Shown here: one piece after another, positions 17,134 through 26,100 of the stretch
Numbering within the stretch: the first letter of the stretch is position 1
Layout of the letters: every line of letters starts with the position of its first letter
From: an uncultured Desulfatitalea sp.
Lineage (GTDB): Bacteria > Desulfobacterota > Desulfobacteria > Desulfobacterales > Desulfosarcinaceae
DNA length: 64,000 nt
Reading direction: 5' to 3'
NCBI GenBank assembly: GCA_937868765.1
Contig: CALMNL010000004.1
Span: 1,686,749 to 1,750,748 of the forward strand
The notes under the pieces: model-generated
What the model was told of the DNA's origin: nothing
The model's database searches: none
The model's input: the letters and a program-made list of their open reading frames with translations, nothing else
Program-made: the position numbers and the translations under genes

Positions 17134-17621
17134 GGCTCTATATTTCCTTGCGGCTTGCTGCCAAGCCTGTTATTCACGTCTGCGTCGGCTGTCGCGGGGT
17201 CTGTTGGATCCCATTCACGAGCACCCCTTGCGCTGGCACGCCGGAACGGGAGCTACCCCCGACGATCTTCTCGACACACCGCTGTCCTCCAAATTCCACA
17301 TTTCGCTATCGCTCCGGCGCCGCTGGCTGCGCGCACTTGCCCGAAAGGTGCAAGCGGATCCGGCGTCTGGCCGGCAACTATACGCAAAGGCCGTGCCGTT
17401 TAGGCTATCCGCAACGTATCCGCTTAATTTGGAAGAAAATAATTTTTCGGTCCAGGGGCGCCAAACCATCTGCCCCCCACATTCCCCCAAAGGGATGTGT
17501 TAAAATCGACACACTAATATCCCATGATGCGTCCTTTTGACAACAAATTTGTTTTGTTCGGCGGACGGATCTTCTTTTGGGTCCATGCTCGAATTATATC
17601 TATAGCTAAAGGAGGCGCAAG
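17134..17621. other. Divergent region between lpxC and comM, no gene seen
   Basis: These 488 nt separate two divergent genes. No frame in it has a plausible start, ribosome site and conserved content. The last 20 nt include TATATCTATAGC followed by AAAGGAGG, so the comM promoter probably lies close to 17590. No tRNA, hairpin-plus-U-run or repeat was recognised. Confidence 0.4.
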
Positions 17622-19160
17622 GTGCTGGCAAAGGTATTGAGCAGCGCAGTTATCGGTGTGGATGCTTACCTGGTGGAAGTGGAGGTGGATATCGCCCCCG
17701 GCCTGCCGGCTTTTGTCACGGTAGGGCTGCCCGAGACGGCCGTCAAGGAGAGCAAGGAGCGGGTCAAGGCGGCCATTAAGAACTCCGGGTACAGTTTCCC
17801 CGATGATCGTATCACCGTGAACCTGGCGCCGGCGCACATCAAAAAGGAAGGCACCGGTTTCGACCTGCCCATCGCCCTGGGGATCCTGGCCGCTGGCGGC
17901 GTCGTGCCCCACGCGGCCCTGGCCCGTTTCCTCTTCCTGGGGGAGCTGAGCCTGGACGGACGGGTCAAAGCGGTGTCCGGTTCGTTGCCCATGGCCCTGG
18001 CTGCCAGACAGGCCGGTTTTCAAGGCATCCTGGTGCCCCATGCCAATCGCAAGGAAGCGGCGGTGGTGGATGCCATCGACGTGTACGGCATCGAAAATCT
18101 GTCCCAGGCCGTAGCATTTCTGCGCGGCGGCGAAACACTGCCGCCCGAGCAGGTGGATGTCGAGCAGCTGTTTTCTCCCCCTGCCTCCGGCCACGAAGAT
18201 TTCGCCGAAGTCAAAGGCCAGGAGCATGTCAAACGCGCTCTTGAAATTGCGGCGGCCGGCGGGCACAATCTTCTGATGGTCGGCCCGCCGGGCGCCGGCA
18301 AAACCATGTTGGCCCGGCGCCTGCCCTCCATCCTGCCGCCGCTGACTTTCGAAGAAGCCATCGAAACCACCAAGGTGTATAGCGTGGCGGGCATGCTGGC
18401 CCGGGAACAGGCATTGATTACCCAGCGCACGTTCCGGGCCCCGCACCACACCATTTCCGACGCCGGCCTGATCGGTGGCGGCGCGGTGCCGCGGCCGGGA
18501 GAGGTGAGTCTGGCCCACAACGGCGTCCTGTTCCTGGATGAGCTGCCGGAGTACAAGAAACATGTCCTGGAAGTATTGCGCCAACCCCTGGAGGACGGCC
18601 AGGTGACGCTCTCCCGGGCCAATTCGAGCATCACCTACCCCGCCCGGGTGATGCTGGTGGCGGCTATGAATCCATGTCCTTGCGGCTATTGCGGCGATTC
18701 CCGCCATCCCTGCCGTTGCTCGATGAAGCAGATCGAAAACTATCGCGCCAGGATTTCCGGGCCGTTGCTGGACCGCATCGATATTCACATCGAGGCGCCT
18801 GCCGTATCCTACGCCGACTTGCTGGGAGAGCGCCCGGCCGAATCCTCGCAGCGCATCCGCGACCGCGTGATGGCGGCCCGCCGGGTGCAGGCCCTGCGGT
18901 TCCGGCGCACGAAAATGTTCTGCAATGCCCACATGGGCAATCGCCAGATCAAGAAGCATTGCGCCATCGACACGGCCACCAGCCGATTTTTGGAGGCGGC
19001 CGTCAACCGGCTGGGGCTGTCGGCCCGCGCGCTCAACCGCCTATTGAAGATATCCCGTACCATCGCCGATCTGGCGGAAGAAGAAGCAATCTCCAACCAG
19101 CATGTGGCCGAAGCCATTCAGTATCGAGGGTTGGATCGACCTGCGGCCATGATGAACTGA
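17622..19160 (+). CDS. comM: YifB/ComM-family Mg-chelatase-like AAA+ ATPase
   Basis: The protein has 512 residues. The N-terminal Lon-protease-like fold (LAKVLSSAVIGVDAYLVEVE, GLPAFVTVGLPETAVKESKE) precedes a Mg-chelatase-type AAA+ domain with Walker A GPPGAGKT and Walker B LFLDELPEY. A Cys-rich loop, NPCPCGYCGD, and the C-terminal Mg_chelatase_C helical domain follow. ComM helicases act in branch migration during natural transformation in other bacteria; the role here is inferred by family. GTG 17622 is preceded by AAAGGAGG. Confidence 0.92.
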   Translation: MLAKVLSSAVIGVDAYLVEVEVDIAPGLPAFVTVGLPETAVKESKERVKAAIKNSGYSFPDDRITVNLAPAHIKKEGTGFDLPIALGILAAGGVVPHAALARFLFLGELSLDGRVKAVSGSLPMALAARQAGFQGILVPHANRKEAAVVDAIDVYGIENLSQAVAFLRGGETLPPEQVDVEQLFSPPASGHEDFAEVKGQEHVKRALEIAAAGGHNLLMVGPPGAGKTMLARRLPSILPPLTFEEAIETTKVYSVAGMLAREQALITQRTFRAPHHTISDAGLIGGGAVPRPGEVSLAHNGVLFLDELPEYKKHVLEVLRQPLEDGQVTLSRANSSITYPARVMLVAAMNPCPCGYCGDSRHPCRCSMKQIENYRARISGPLLDRIDIHIEAPAVSYADLLGERPAESSQRIRDRVMAARRVQALRFRRTKMFCNAHMGNRQIKKHCAIDTATSRFLEAAVNRLGLSARALNRLLKISRTIADLAEEEAISNQHVAEAIQYRGLDRPAAMMN

Positions 19161-19304
19161 TGCTGCCCTGTATTCCACTCCACACGCCCCTCGCAGCCTC
19201 CGGTGCGCGGCGGTTTGGCGGTGATCGCCCAGCGCAAGTGGCTTGCCCGGGCCACCCGGACGGTCTAGACATGAAAAAACCCGCTAAAAATCAACATTTC
19301 CCTG

Positions 19305-19333
19305 TTGACAAAGCCCGGAGCAGACTGTAAATG
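19305..19333 (+). promoter_or_regulatory. Sigma-70-type promoter of the HU gene
   Basis: A perfect -35 TTGACA (19305-19310) is followed after 17 nt by TAAATG (19328-19333), a weak -10. It lies 55 nt upstream of the HU start and is the only clear promoter-like pair in the gap. Confidence 0.5.
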
Positions 19334-19387
19334 CCTTTTATATGCACCATTGGCGGGTCTTTATAAACTTTCAAAGGAGGAGTTCAG

Positions 19388-19660
19388 ATGACTAAAGCGG
19401 AGATCGTCGAGAAAATGGCCACCGAGGCCGGGATTACCAAAGCCGCCGCCCAAACGGCTCTGGAATCTTTTATTGACAGCGTTACCAAGGCGCTCAAGAA
19501 GAAAGAAGGCAAAGTGACTCTGGTGGGTTTCGGCACCTTCTTGAAAGGCCGCCGCAAAGCCCGCAAAGGCAGAAATCCGCAGACCGGCGAAGCAATCAAG
19601 ATCAAAGCCTCCAATGTCGTCAAATTCAAGGCCGGCAAGAAGCTCAAAGACTCCATCTAA
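19388..19660 (+). CDS. HU-type DNA-binding protein
   Basis: The protein has 90 residues, the usual HU size. It shows the family signature GFGTFLKGRRKARKGRNPQT (DNA-embracing arm) and the N-terminal MTKAEIVEKMATEAG helix. Forms dimers that bend and compact DNA. AAAGGAGGAG sits eight bases before the ATG; a promoter precedes the gene and a terminator follows, so it is a single-gene unit. HU and IHF subunits are hard to separate by eye; HU is preferred because of the KGR-rich arm. Confidence 0.95.
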   Translation: MTKAEIVEKMATEAGITKAAAQTALESFIDSVTKALKKKEGKVTLVGFGTFLKGRRKARKGRNPQTGEAIKIKASNVVKFKAGKKLKDSI

Positions 19661-19679
19661 GGGTTTAAAGAGTATTTCG

Positions 19680-19713
19680 AAGGGCGGCGTTACCTCCGGG
19701 TAAAGCCGCCTTT
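19680..19713 (+). terminator. Intrinsic terminator of the HU gene
   Basis: GGCGGC-N-TTACC pairs with GGTAA-N-GCCGCC around a tight loop, and the stem is followed by TTTCTAATTT. It lies 20 nt after the HU stop. Confidence 0.8.
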
Positions 19714-19823
19714 CTAATTTCCGTGCAATGCCCATCCCATTCCAGCAAGCCGGCCTCCATCGAACCCTTCAACTGAATGCGTTCGGGCCCGGTCCGCGCC
19801 GGCGGAATTCAGGCCGTCACCCA

Positions 19824-20039
19824 TCAATTGCCGCTGGTATAAAAGGCCGCGCCCGCTTTCACGCCAATCTTCTTCAAAAGGATGGCCAGCGGACAAAAGC
19901 CGGTAAAAGCGGACTGAAACAGATTGGCCCCGACAAATGCCGTCAGCCAAAGCCAGTAGCCGCTGTGAAAATGCGCCAGCAGAAGAGAGACCAGAACCAT
20001 CATGCCGGCAAATGCCATGACGACGCGATCGATACTCAT
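19824..20039 (-). CDS. DUF2892 (YgaP-like) small membrane protein
   Basis: The protein has 71 residues. The layout [22 protein letters not shown], then [20 protein letters not shown] and [13 protein letters not shown] is the DUF2892 pattern: two TM helices with a conserved TGFCP at the membrane edge. AAAGGAGG precedes the ATG at 20039. In other bacteria this fold is fused to rhodanese domains or lies near sulfur genes; here no sulfur gene adjoins it. Function unknown. Confidence 0.85.
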   Translation of the reverse strand: MSIDRVVMAFAGMMVLVSLLLAHFHSGYWLWLTAFVGANLFQSAFTGFCPLAILLKKIGVKAGAAFYTSGN

Positions 20040-20338
20040 GCAAACCTCCTTTATTTGAACAGGTCATCCGATATTCGTTGGTCAGAATAGCAACGGTTTG
20101 GCAAAACTCAAGTGGCCGGCGTGGCCGGTGGCCGCGACAAGGTTTTTTCTGCAGGCCGGGCAAAGGTCGGGCGCGTTGACAATACCGGATCCGGGCTTAA
20201 TTTGCCCATGCTATTTCGGGGCCCCCGGACCAGACGATTTCGACCCCTCCGCCGCTTTTGGATGTGGCGGCAGGTTTTAAAAACCAGCGCGTGGCCAGGG
20301 ACTCTAATCAAGATGCCGTAATGAAGGAGATGCGATCA
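20040..20338. other. Intergenic region, no gene seen
   Basis: About 299 nt between the divergent DUF2892 gene and the zinc-ribbon protein. Upstream in-frame codons of the latter (from 20258) lack a ribosome site and conserved content. No repeat or RNA gene was recognised. Confidence 0.35.
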
Positions 20339-21016
20339 ATGGCCATCGAGAGCAAGGAAGAGTACATGGAACGCGTGCTGGCGATGAAAAAGCCCAGCTG
20401 CCCCCACTGTGGACAGGAGATGAAGCTGTGGGAGGTTCCCCCTATCAGTTTTTCCGATGGACTGGGATGGGGCGAACCCCTCCTGTTCATGTGTTTCAAC
20501 GATGAGTGCCCCCTTTACATTCAGGGGTGGAAGGACCTGGAAGAGAACTTCTCCCAGCGCGCCTCGATGCGTTGTTTCAACTATCCGGGCACCGAACAGT
20601 TCGAATGCATGCCGGTCTTCAGTTCCATGGGCGGCACGGGGCAGATCATCGACGACGAGGTCATGGCCCGGGAAGAGATGCTCAAGGAGCAGACCAAGAA
20701 GGGCTTTTCGATCCTGGCCGACTGTTATGTCAATAAAGACGGCGTAACGGTGATGCGGTTGCTCAGCGACGCCTGCGAACCGGTGCGGGTCCGTCTCAAA
20801 GCCGCGGAGATGATCGGTGACATCGGCGAGTTGGAGGCCATCGAGCCGCTGCGCAGCATGAAGGCCGCGAATCAGAAGCTGCAGGAAGCCATCGAGGGGG
20901 CCGTGACCAAAATACACGAGCGCTATTTCACCCGCGAATGCCCCTTCTGCGCCGAGATCATCAAGCGCCGGGCCAAGATCTGCAAAAGCTGCGGAAGGGA
21001 AGTCGCCGGCGAATAA
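20339..21016 (+). CDS. Zinc-ribbon protein with HEAT-like segment
   Basis: The protein has 225 residues. It has two metal-binding ribbons: SCPHCGQEM near residue 18, with a second half CFNDECPLY, and a C-terminal ECPFCAEIIKRRAKICKSC motif. Between them is a short HEAT-like helical repeat (VTVMRLLSDACEPVRVRLKA, MIGDIGELEAIEPLRSM). AAGGAG lies nine bases before ATG 20339. No enzymatic motif is seen; the protein is probably a cytosolic adaptor or a conserved hypothetical. It converges on the HsdR-N-like gene with 15 nt between stops. Confidence 0.75.
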   Translation: MAIESKEEYMERVLAMKKPSCPHCGQEMKLWEVPPISFSDGLGWGEPLLFMCFNDECPLYIQGWKDLEENFSQRASMRCFNYPGTEQFECMPVFSSMGGTGQIIDDEVMAREEMLKEQTKKGFSILADCYVNKDGVTVMRLLSDACEPVRVRLKAAEMIGDIGELEAIEPLRSMKAANQKLQEAIEGAVTKIHERYFTRECPFCAEIIKRRAKICKSCGREVAGE

Positions 21017-21031
21017 CGGTGAAGCGTTGCG

Positions 21032-21574
21032 TCAGTCGGCCGTTGTGCCGCGATGAACGTTCATGCTGTCGTATGAGCGGAAAATCAACTGTAGGCGCGC
21101 CCGGCGCCCTTCTTCCAAAGGCTGGGGAGCCAGGCCGCCGCAAAGGGCTTCGGCCTGGCTGCGGGAGGGAATGGCGGAAAGACCCTCACCGAGCTGTTTC
21201 CCGCTGATGGCATCCCATACAATAGCGGTCTTGCCATCCGAGGCCACCGCCAGCGGTATCTGGCAGCTATCCAGCAGCCGGGCGGCCGCCACCACTTCTC
21301 TTTCCCGTGAGGCCAAAGAGCCCGCGGCACATTTGATCACCATGCAGCGACGGCCGCCCGCCGATACCACCAGATCCAGGCAGGATCGATAGATTTCGGC
21401 GCCCATATCCAGGGTGATGGGCGCATCCACCTCGATATCGCCCCTGGCGAACCCCTTCTCTTCCACCAGCAGCCGTTCGATGCGCTGGCGATTGGCTTCG
21501 GCGCCGGCGTCGGCCAGCCTGCGGCCGGTGACGAAGTCCGTGATGCGGCTATCCATGTCGCTGACCATCGGCAC
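21032..21574 (-). CDS. HsdR N-terminal-domain-like small protein
   Basis: The protein has 180 residues. It resembles the isolated type I restriction R-subunit N-terminal (PD-(D/E)xK-fold) domain proteins: IERLLVEEKGFARGDIEVDAP, then DLVVSAGGRRCMVIKCAAGS, where the D...(E/K)xK-like core reads D...IKC. Catalytic residues look incomplete, so nuclease activity is doubtful. The GTG at 21574 is chosen for GAGGAG seven bases upstream. It lies 32 nt after gpmI and probably shares its transcript. It is not part of a restriction locus. Confidence 0.65.
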   Translation of the reverse strand: MPMVSDMDSRITDFVTGRRLADAGAEANRQRIERLLVEEKGFARGDIEVDAPITLDMGAEIYRSCLDLVVSAGGRRCMVIKCAAGSLASREREVVAAARLLDSCQIPLAVASDGKTAIVWDAISGKQLGEGLSAIPSRSQAEALCGGLAPQPLEEGRRARLQLIFRSYDSMNVHRGTTAD

Positions 21575-21606
21575 CTTGTTTCTCCTCAAAAGTACTGCTG
21601 TTGGCC

Positions 21607-23151
21607 CTATCCTGTGACCAGCGACCGCCCGGTCATCTTGGTCGGCTGGGCAATGCCCATGATCGCCAGGATGGTGGGGGCGATATCTCCCAGGACGCCC
21701 TCTCTCAAATGCGCTTGTTTGCGCCGGTCGTCCACCAGTATCAGGTGCACCGGGTTGGTGGTGTGCGCCGTATGTACCTTGCCGTCGGGCGCGATCATGG
21801 TTTCGGCATTGCCGTGATCGGCCGTGATGAGCAAGGCGCCGCCTTTGGCCCGAACGGCCTCGACGATGCGCCCCACGCAGCGGTCGACGGTTTCACACGC
21901 TGTGATCGCGGCCGGGATGATGCCGGTATGGCCCACCATGTCCATATTGGCGAAGTTGAGCACGATCAGGTCGTAGCGGTCGGAAGCGATGCGCCGCAGC
22001 ACCTCCTCGGTGACCCCTTCGGCGCTCATCTCCGGCTTATGGTCGTAGGTGGGGACCTCCCGAGGCGAGGGGATCAGGCATCGATCCTCGTTGGGGAATG
22101 GCGTCTCTTCGCCGCCGTTGAAGAAGTAGGTCACGTGGGCGTACTTTTCGGTTTCGGCGATGCGCAGCTGGTGCAGGCCTTGCTTGCTGACGACTTCGCC
22201 GAGGATATCTGTGGGGCGCTCGGGCGGAAAGGCCATGGGTAGCGTGAAGGCGGCATCGTAGAGCGTCATGCAGACAAAGTCGCTCAGCCGGGGAAGCGCC
22301 TCGCGGGTGAAACCTTTGAAATCCGGTTCGGTGAAGGCCCGGGTCAGCTGACGGGTGCGGTCCGCGCGGAAGTTGAAGAAGATCACGGCATCATCGTCCT
22401 GGATCAGCGCCAGGGGCCGTTTTTGGGGGTCCGTCATCACCACCGGCTTGACGAATTCGTCGGTCTCGCCCCGGCCATAAGCCTCGCGGACGGCGGCCAC
22501 CGGATCCTGGGCAGGCGTGCCCTGGCCGCGGGTCAGCAGCCGGTAGGCTTTTTCGGTGCGGTCCCAGCGCGTGTCGCGGTCCATGGCGTAGTAACGCCCG
22601 CAGATGGTGGCGATGATGCCGGTGCCGATGCGGGTCATGTGTTCCTGTACGCGCGCCACGTATTTCTGGCCGCTATCGGGGGCCGTGTCGCGACCGTCCA
22701 GGATGGCGTGCAGGAATACCTGCTTCAGGCCCCGGCGTTTGGCCAGATCCAGCAGGGCCAGGATGTGGGTGAGCTGGCTGTGGACGCCGCCGTCGGAAAC
22801 CAGTCCCATAAGGTGCAAGGCGCTGTTTTTCTCCAGAACCCGGGTGACGGCCCGGTTGAGCGCGGGGTTGTCGAAGAAGGAGCCATCCTCGATGGACAGG
22901 TCGATGCGTGTCAAATCCTGGTAGACGATGCGGCCGGCGCCGATGTTCAGGTGGCCGACCTCGGAGTTGCCCATGACGCCGTCGGGCAGCCCCACATTCC
23001 TGCCCGAAGTCTTCAGGCGCGTGTGGCTGTATTCGGAAAGCAGCCGGGTCAGGTTGGGGGTGCGGGCCAGCGATACGGCATTGCCGGGTCCCGGCGGGTC
23101 GATGCCCCATCCGTCCAGTATCATCAGCATCACCGGTTTGGGCCTTTGCAT
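21607..23151 (-). CDS. gpmI: 2,3-bisphosphoglycerate-independent phosphoglycerate mutase
   Basis: The protein has 514 residues, normal for the family. It interconverts 3- and 2-phosphoglycerate with two Mn ions. Motifs are LMILDGWG (first metal Asp), the phosphoserine loop DGVMGNSEVGH, LHAILDGRDTAP and the metal site TADHGNAE near the C-terminus. The ATG at 23151 follows GGGAG by eight bases; upstream in-frame codons show no conservation. It is 86 nt downstream of rsfS in the rplU-to-gpmI cluster. Confidence 0.96.
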   Translation of the reverse strand: MQRPKPVMLMILDGWGIDPPGPGNAVSLARTPNLTRLLSEYSHTRLKTSGRNVGLPDGVMGNSEVGHLNIGAGRIVYQDLTRIDLSIEDGSFFDNPALNRAVTRVLEKNSALHLMGLVSDGGVHSQLTHILALLDLAKRRGLKQVFLHAILDGRDTAPDSGQKYVARVQEHMTRIGTGIIATICGRYYAMDRDTRWDRTEKAYRLLTRGQGTPAQDPVAAVREAYGRGETDEFVKPVVMTDPQKRPLALIQDDDAVIFFNFRADRTRQLTRAFTEPDFKGFTREALPRLSDFVCMTLYDAAFTLPMAFPPERPTDILGEVVSKQGLHQLRIAETEKYAHVTYFFNGGEETPFPNEDRCLIPSPREVPTYDHKPEMSAEGVTEEVLRRIASDRYDLIVLNFANMDMVGHTGIIPAAITACETVDRCVGRIVEAVRAKGGALLITADHGNAETMIAPDGKVHTAHTTNPVHLILVDDRRKQAHLREGVLGDIAPTILAIMGIAQPTKMTGRSLVTG

Positions 23152-23237
23152 GCTTTTTTCTCCCTGATGATCGATTTGAAAGGTTGAACGCCGAGTTGGG
23201 GGCATATTAAGCACCTCGGGCCGGCAGTCAAACCCGA

Positions 23238-23648
23238 TCACTCCACCACGATCTCTTCGCCGTCGAATTGCCTCGTGGGCGCTTGCTGCTGCTGTTTCAG
23301 GCTGGGAGTGACCACCCGCCGGGCGTCCACCCACAACCCCTCCAGATCGTAGAAGCGCCGGGTGCTCTCATAAAAGACGTGCAGGATCACGTGGCCGTAA
23401 TCCAGCAGAACCCAGTGGCCCTCGCCCTGGCCTTCCACGCTCAACGGTTTGATGCCCTGCTTGCGCAAAAAACGCTGGATGTTGTCGGCGATGGCGCTGA
23501 CCTGCCGGTTGGAGCGGCCGCTGCAGATGATGAAGGCATCGGCGATAGAGGTCTTGCCGCGTACGTCCAGTACCACCACCCCTTCGGCTTTCTTTTCCAG
23601 GGCGGCCTGGACATAGATATCCAGTTCATTGTCCCAATTTTCGTTCAT
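23238..23648 (-). CDS. rsfS: Ribosome silencing factor
   Basis: The protein has 136 residues. It matches the Iojap/RsfS family: VVLDVRGKTSIADAFIICSG, then SVEGQGEGHWVLLDYGHVILH and YYDLE-like FYDLEGLW. It binds ribosomal protein L14 and blocks subunit joining when nutrients are scarce. The start ATG at 23648 overlaps the nadD stop as ATGA, so translation is coupled. The C-terminal Gln-rich tail (LKQQQQAPTRQF) is a local extension. Confidence 0.94.
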   Translation of the reverse strand: MNENWDNELDIYVQAALEKKAEGVVVLDVRGKTSIADAFIICSGRSNRQVSAIADNIQRFLRKQGIKPLSVEGQGEGHWVLLDYGHVILHVFYESTRRFYDLEGLWVDARRVVTPSLKQQQQAPTRQFDGEEIVVE

Positions 23649-24340
23649 CGATACAATCCTCGCTGAGCAATGTATTCGGCCACGGCCGGCGCCACCCATG
23701 AGGTTATGGAACGGCCCTGCCGGATCAGGTCGCGGATCTGTGAAGAAGCCACCGCCACGGGGGTCACCGACGCCAGGTGAATCTCGTGCAGCGCCGGATG
23801 GGCCAGGTACTTTGCTTCATCATCCAGGCGGTACGCAGGTGAGATGCGCTGCTGGACATAGGACGCCACCTGGCGGCGCATTTCCGGCGTCCATTGGCCG
23901 CTTCCCGGACGAGACATGACGATGAAAGCCGCCTCCGCAAAGAGAAGATCGAAGGCGCGCCAGGTGTGGATCTCCATGAAGGCATCCAGTCCGACCATGA
24001 AGTAGATCCGTCCGTCCGGGCTGGCCGCCTCTTGGAAGTGGCGCACCGTATCGATGCTGTACGACGGCCCCTGGCGCTGGATTTCCACATCACAGGCCAG
24101 CAGTCGCGCGTGCCCGGACAGCGCCAGCTCCACCATCGTCAACCGTTCCCGGGCCGAAGCCAGCTGCCCCTGGCGCTTATGGGGCGGCAGCGCGCTGGGA
24201 ATGAAGTAGATCAGCTCCAGGCGGAATTGTGCCAGCACGTCCAAGGCTGCTTGCAGGTGGCCGCGATGGATGGGATTGAAGGTGCCGCCGAACAGGGCGA
24301 TCCGCCGGGCCGGATTCTTTTCGCGCTCACAGGGTTTCAT
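23645..24340 (-). CDS. nadD: Nicotinate-nucleotide adenylyltransferase
   Basis: The protein has 231 residues. It makes deamido-NAD from nicotinate mononucleotide and ATP. The nucleotidyltransferase signature GGTFNPIHRGHL is near residue 18, followed by YFIPSALPPHK, and the second signature ISSS-like is VASSQIRDLIRQG. It overlaps obgE upstream by 14 nt and rsfS downstream by 4 nt, showing a tight operon. Confidence 0.95.
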   Translation of the reverse strand: MKPCEREKNPARRIALFGGTFNPIHRGHLQAALDVLAQFRLELIYFIPSALPPHKRQGQLASARERLTMVELALSGHARLLACDVEIQRQGPSYSIDTVRHFQEAASPDGRIYFMVGLDAFMEIHTWRAFDLLFAEAAFIVMSRPGSGQWTPEMRRQVASYVQQRISPAYRLDDEAKYLAHPALHEIHLASVTPVAVASSQIRDLIRQGRSITSWVAPAVAEYIAQRGLYR

Positions 24341-25334
24341 CCAGCCGGTCTAAATGTCTTCGCATGTGGATTATCAATTCGTCGAGCCCCTTGTGGGCCG
24401 CGGCGCTGATGCGCAGCACGGCAAGATCGGGCAGTGCCTCGCAGAAGCGGTCGGCCATGAGATCGGCCCCGGTCACATCGAGTTTATTGAGTACCACCAA
24501 CTGCGGTTTTTCCGCAAGGGCGGCGCTGTGCATGGCCAGTTCATGGTTGACGATCCGATAGGGGGCCGCGGGGTCGGCCTCTTCCAGCGCGCCGGCATCG
24601 ATGAGGTGCACCAGCAGCCGGGTGCGCTCCACGTGGCGCAGGAAGCGGATGCCCAGGCCGGCGCCGGCGTGGGCCCCCTCGATCAGGCCCGGAATATCAG
24701 CCACCACGAACGGTTCAGCCCCATGGGCCGCTACCACTCCCAGGTTGGGGGTCAGGGTAGTAAACGGGTAGTCTGCGATCTTGGGGCGGGCCGAGGAGAT
24801 GGCGCTGATCAGGGTGGATTTGCCGGCATTGGGCAGGCCGATGATGCCCACATCGGCCATGGATTTAAGCTCCAGGCGCAGGGTGAAGCGCTGGCCGGGC
24901 TCTCCCGGCTGGGAAAATTTCGGAGCGCGGTTGGTGGAAGATTTGAAGTGCAGGTTGCCCTTGCCGCCCCGGCCGCCCCGGGCGACGATCACCTGCTGGC
25001 CGGGGGCCGTGAGGTCGTAGCGTCGTTCGCCGCTTTCGGCATCGAAGACCAGGGTGCCCACAGGCACCTCGATGACGAGATCTTCGCCACCGCGGCCGGC
25101 CCGCTGGCTGCCTTCGCCGGCTTTTCCGCTGGGAGCCTTGTATTCGCTTTTGAACTGGAGGTGATAGAGGGTGCGTTTGTTGGTGGCGGCCGTGAGTATT
25201 ACGTCGCCGCCCGAGCCACCGTCGCCGCCGTCCGGGCCGCCCCGGGGGATGAAGCGTTCACGTCTGAAGCTGACGCAACCGCGTCCCCCGTCGCCGGACT
25301 GCACGATGATAGTGGCTTCATCGATGAATTTCAC
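24327..25334 (-). CDS. obgE: Obg-family GTPase
   Basis: The protein has 335 residues. The glycine-rich Obg fold (residues 1-158) is followed by a G domain with G1 [10 protein letters not shown]3 [10 protein letters not shown] and G4 NKLD. It is involved in 50S assembly and growth control. It has no long C-terminal extension. Its start overlaps the rpmA stop as ATGA and its end overlaps nadD. Confidence 0.96.
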   Translation of the reverse strand: MKFIDEATIIVQSGDGGRGCVSFRRERFIPRGGPDGGDGGSGGDVILTAATNKRTLYHLQFKSEYKAPSGKAGEGSQRAGRGGEDLVIEVPVGTLVFDAESGERRYDLTAPGQQVIVARGGRGGKGNLHFKSSTNRAPKFSQPGEPGQRFTLRLELKSMADVGIIGLPNAGKSTLISAISSARPKIADYPFTTLTPNLGVVAAHGAEPFVVADIPGLIEGAHAGAGLGIRFLRHVERTRLLVHLIDAGALEEADPAAPYRIVNHELAMHSAALAEKPQLVVLNKLDVTGADLMADRFCEALPDLAVLRISAAAHKGLDELIIHMRRHLDRLDETL

Positions 25335-25585
25335 GCGGCATAAACGCTGACCTTTTTGCCGGTGCGGCCTTTGCGTTCAAAGGTGACGATGCCGTCGATC
25401 TTGGCAAAAAGGGTGTAATCCGTACCCATGCCGACATTTTCGCCGGGATGGATCTTGGTGCCGACCTGGCGCACGATGATGTTGCCGGCCTTGACGACTT
25501 CGCCGCCGAACCGTTTGGTGCCCCTGCGCTGACCCGCGCTGTCGCGACCGTTGCGTGAGCTTCCGCCCGCCTTCTTATGTGCCAT
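25331..25585 (-). CDS. rpmA: 50S ribosomal protein L27
   Basis: The protein has 84 residues. The family N-terminus [20 protein letters not shown] and the [13 protein letters not shown] segment are present. It contacts the peptidyl-transferase centre. AAGGAG precedes the start. It overlaps obgE by four bases and lies 35 nt after rplU. Confidence 0.97.
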   Translation of the reverse strand: MAHKKAGGSSRNGRDSAGQRRGTKRFGGEVVKAGNIIVRQVGTKIHPGENVGMGTDYTLFAKIDGIVTFERKGRTGKKVSVYAA

Positions 25586-25620
25586 GGTGATTTCTCCTTA
25601 CGATACGCGCAAACGGCGAT

Positions 25621-25932
25621 TTATGCTTCGATAGCGTCGATCTTGACCGCCGTGAAGAGCTGACGGTGGCCCAGCTTGCGGCGATAGCGTTTGCGACGCT
25701 TGAATTTGAAAACCAGAATCTTTTTGCCTTTGCCCTGCTCGACGATGTGGCCCTTCACGGTGGCGCCCGCTACCGTGGGCTGCCCCACCCGGATGGTTTC
25801 GCCGTCGGCCAGCAATAACACCTGGTCGAAGGCCACCTGGGCGCCGACATCGCCTTGCAGCTTCTCCACGCGCAGGATTTCGCCTGCTTCGACTTTATAC
25901 TGTTTGCCCCCTGTCGCAACCACCGCGTACAT
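25621..25932 (-). CDS. rplU: 50S ribosomal protein L21
   Basis: The protein has 103 residues, the usual length. It begins MYAVVATGGKQYKVEAGE and holds KFKRRKRYRRKLGHRQ near the end. The ATG at 25932 has GGGAGG upstream. It is the first gene of the operon rplU-rpmA-obgE-nadD-rsfS-gpmI, with a promoter-like pair 45 nt upstream. Confidence 0.97.
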   Translation of the reverse strand: MYAVVATGGKQYKVEAGEILRVEKLQGDVGAQVAFDQVLLLADGETIRVGQPTVAGATVKGHIVEQGKGKKILVFKFKRRKRYRRKLGHRQLFTAVKIDAIEA

Positions 25933-25976
25933 TGTAAACCTCCCTAAAATCAATGGCCTCTCTTGAAAAATGCGGA

Positions 25977-26004
25977 ATATTAAGCTTTCCGATTTTTTTG
26001 TCAA
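25977..26004 (-). promoter_or_regulatory. Sigma-70-type promoter of the rplU operon
   Basis: On the minus strand, TTGACA (26004-25999), 16 nt, then TAATAT (25982-25977). An A/T-rich stretch (TTTTATATTTTTC) lies just upstream of the -35, like an UP element. The predicted start is about 38 nt before rplU. Confidence 0.6.
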
Positions 26005-26100
26005 GAAAAATATAAAACGGTGTGGGGCTCGGCAACATTCACCCATGGACAACCAACCGGTTTTTATGCTCTATAAAAGCGTTCGGCAAGCTGTTTCTCA

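Noticed and set aside
21032-21574. A type I restriction locus
   Set aside because: Only the N-terminal-domain-like protein is present; no helicase, S or M subunit adjoins.
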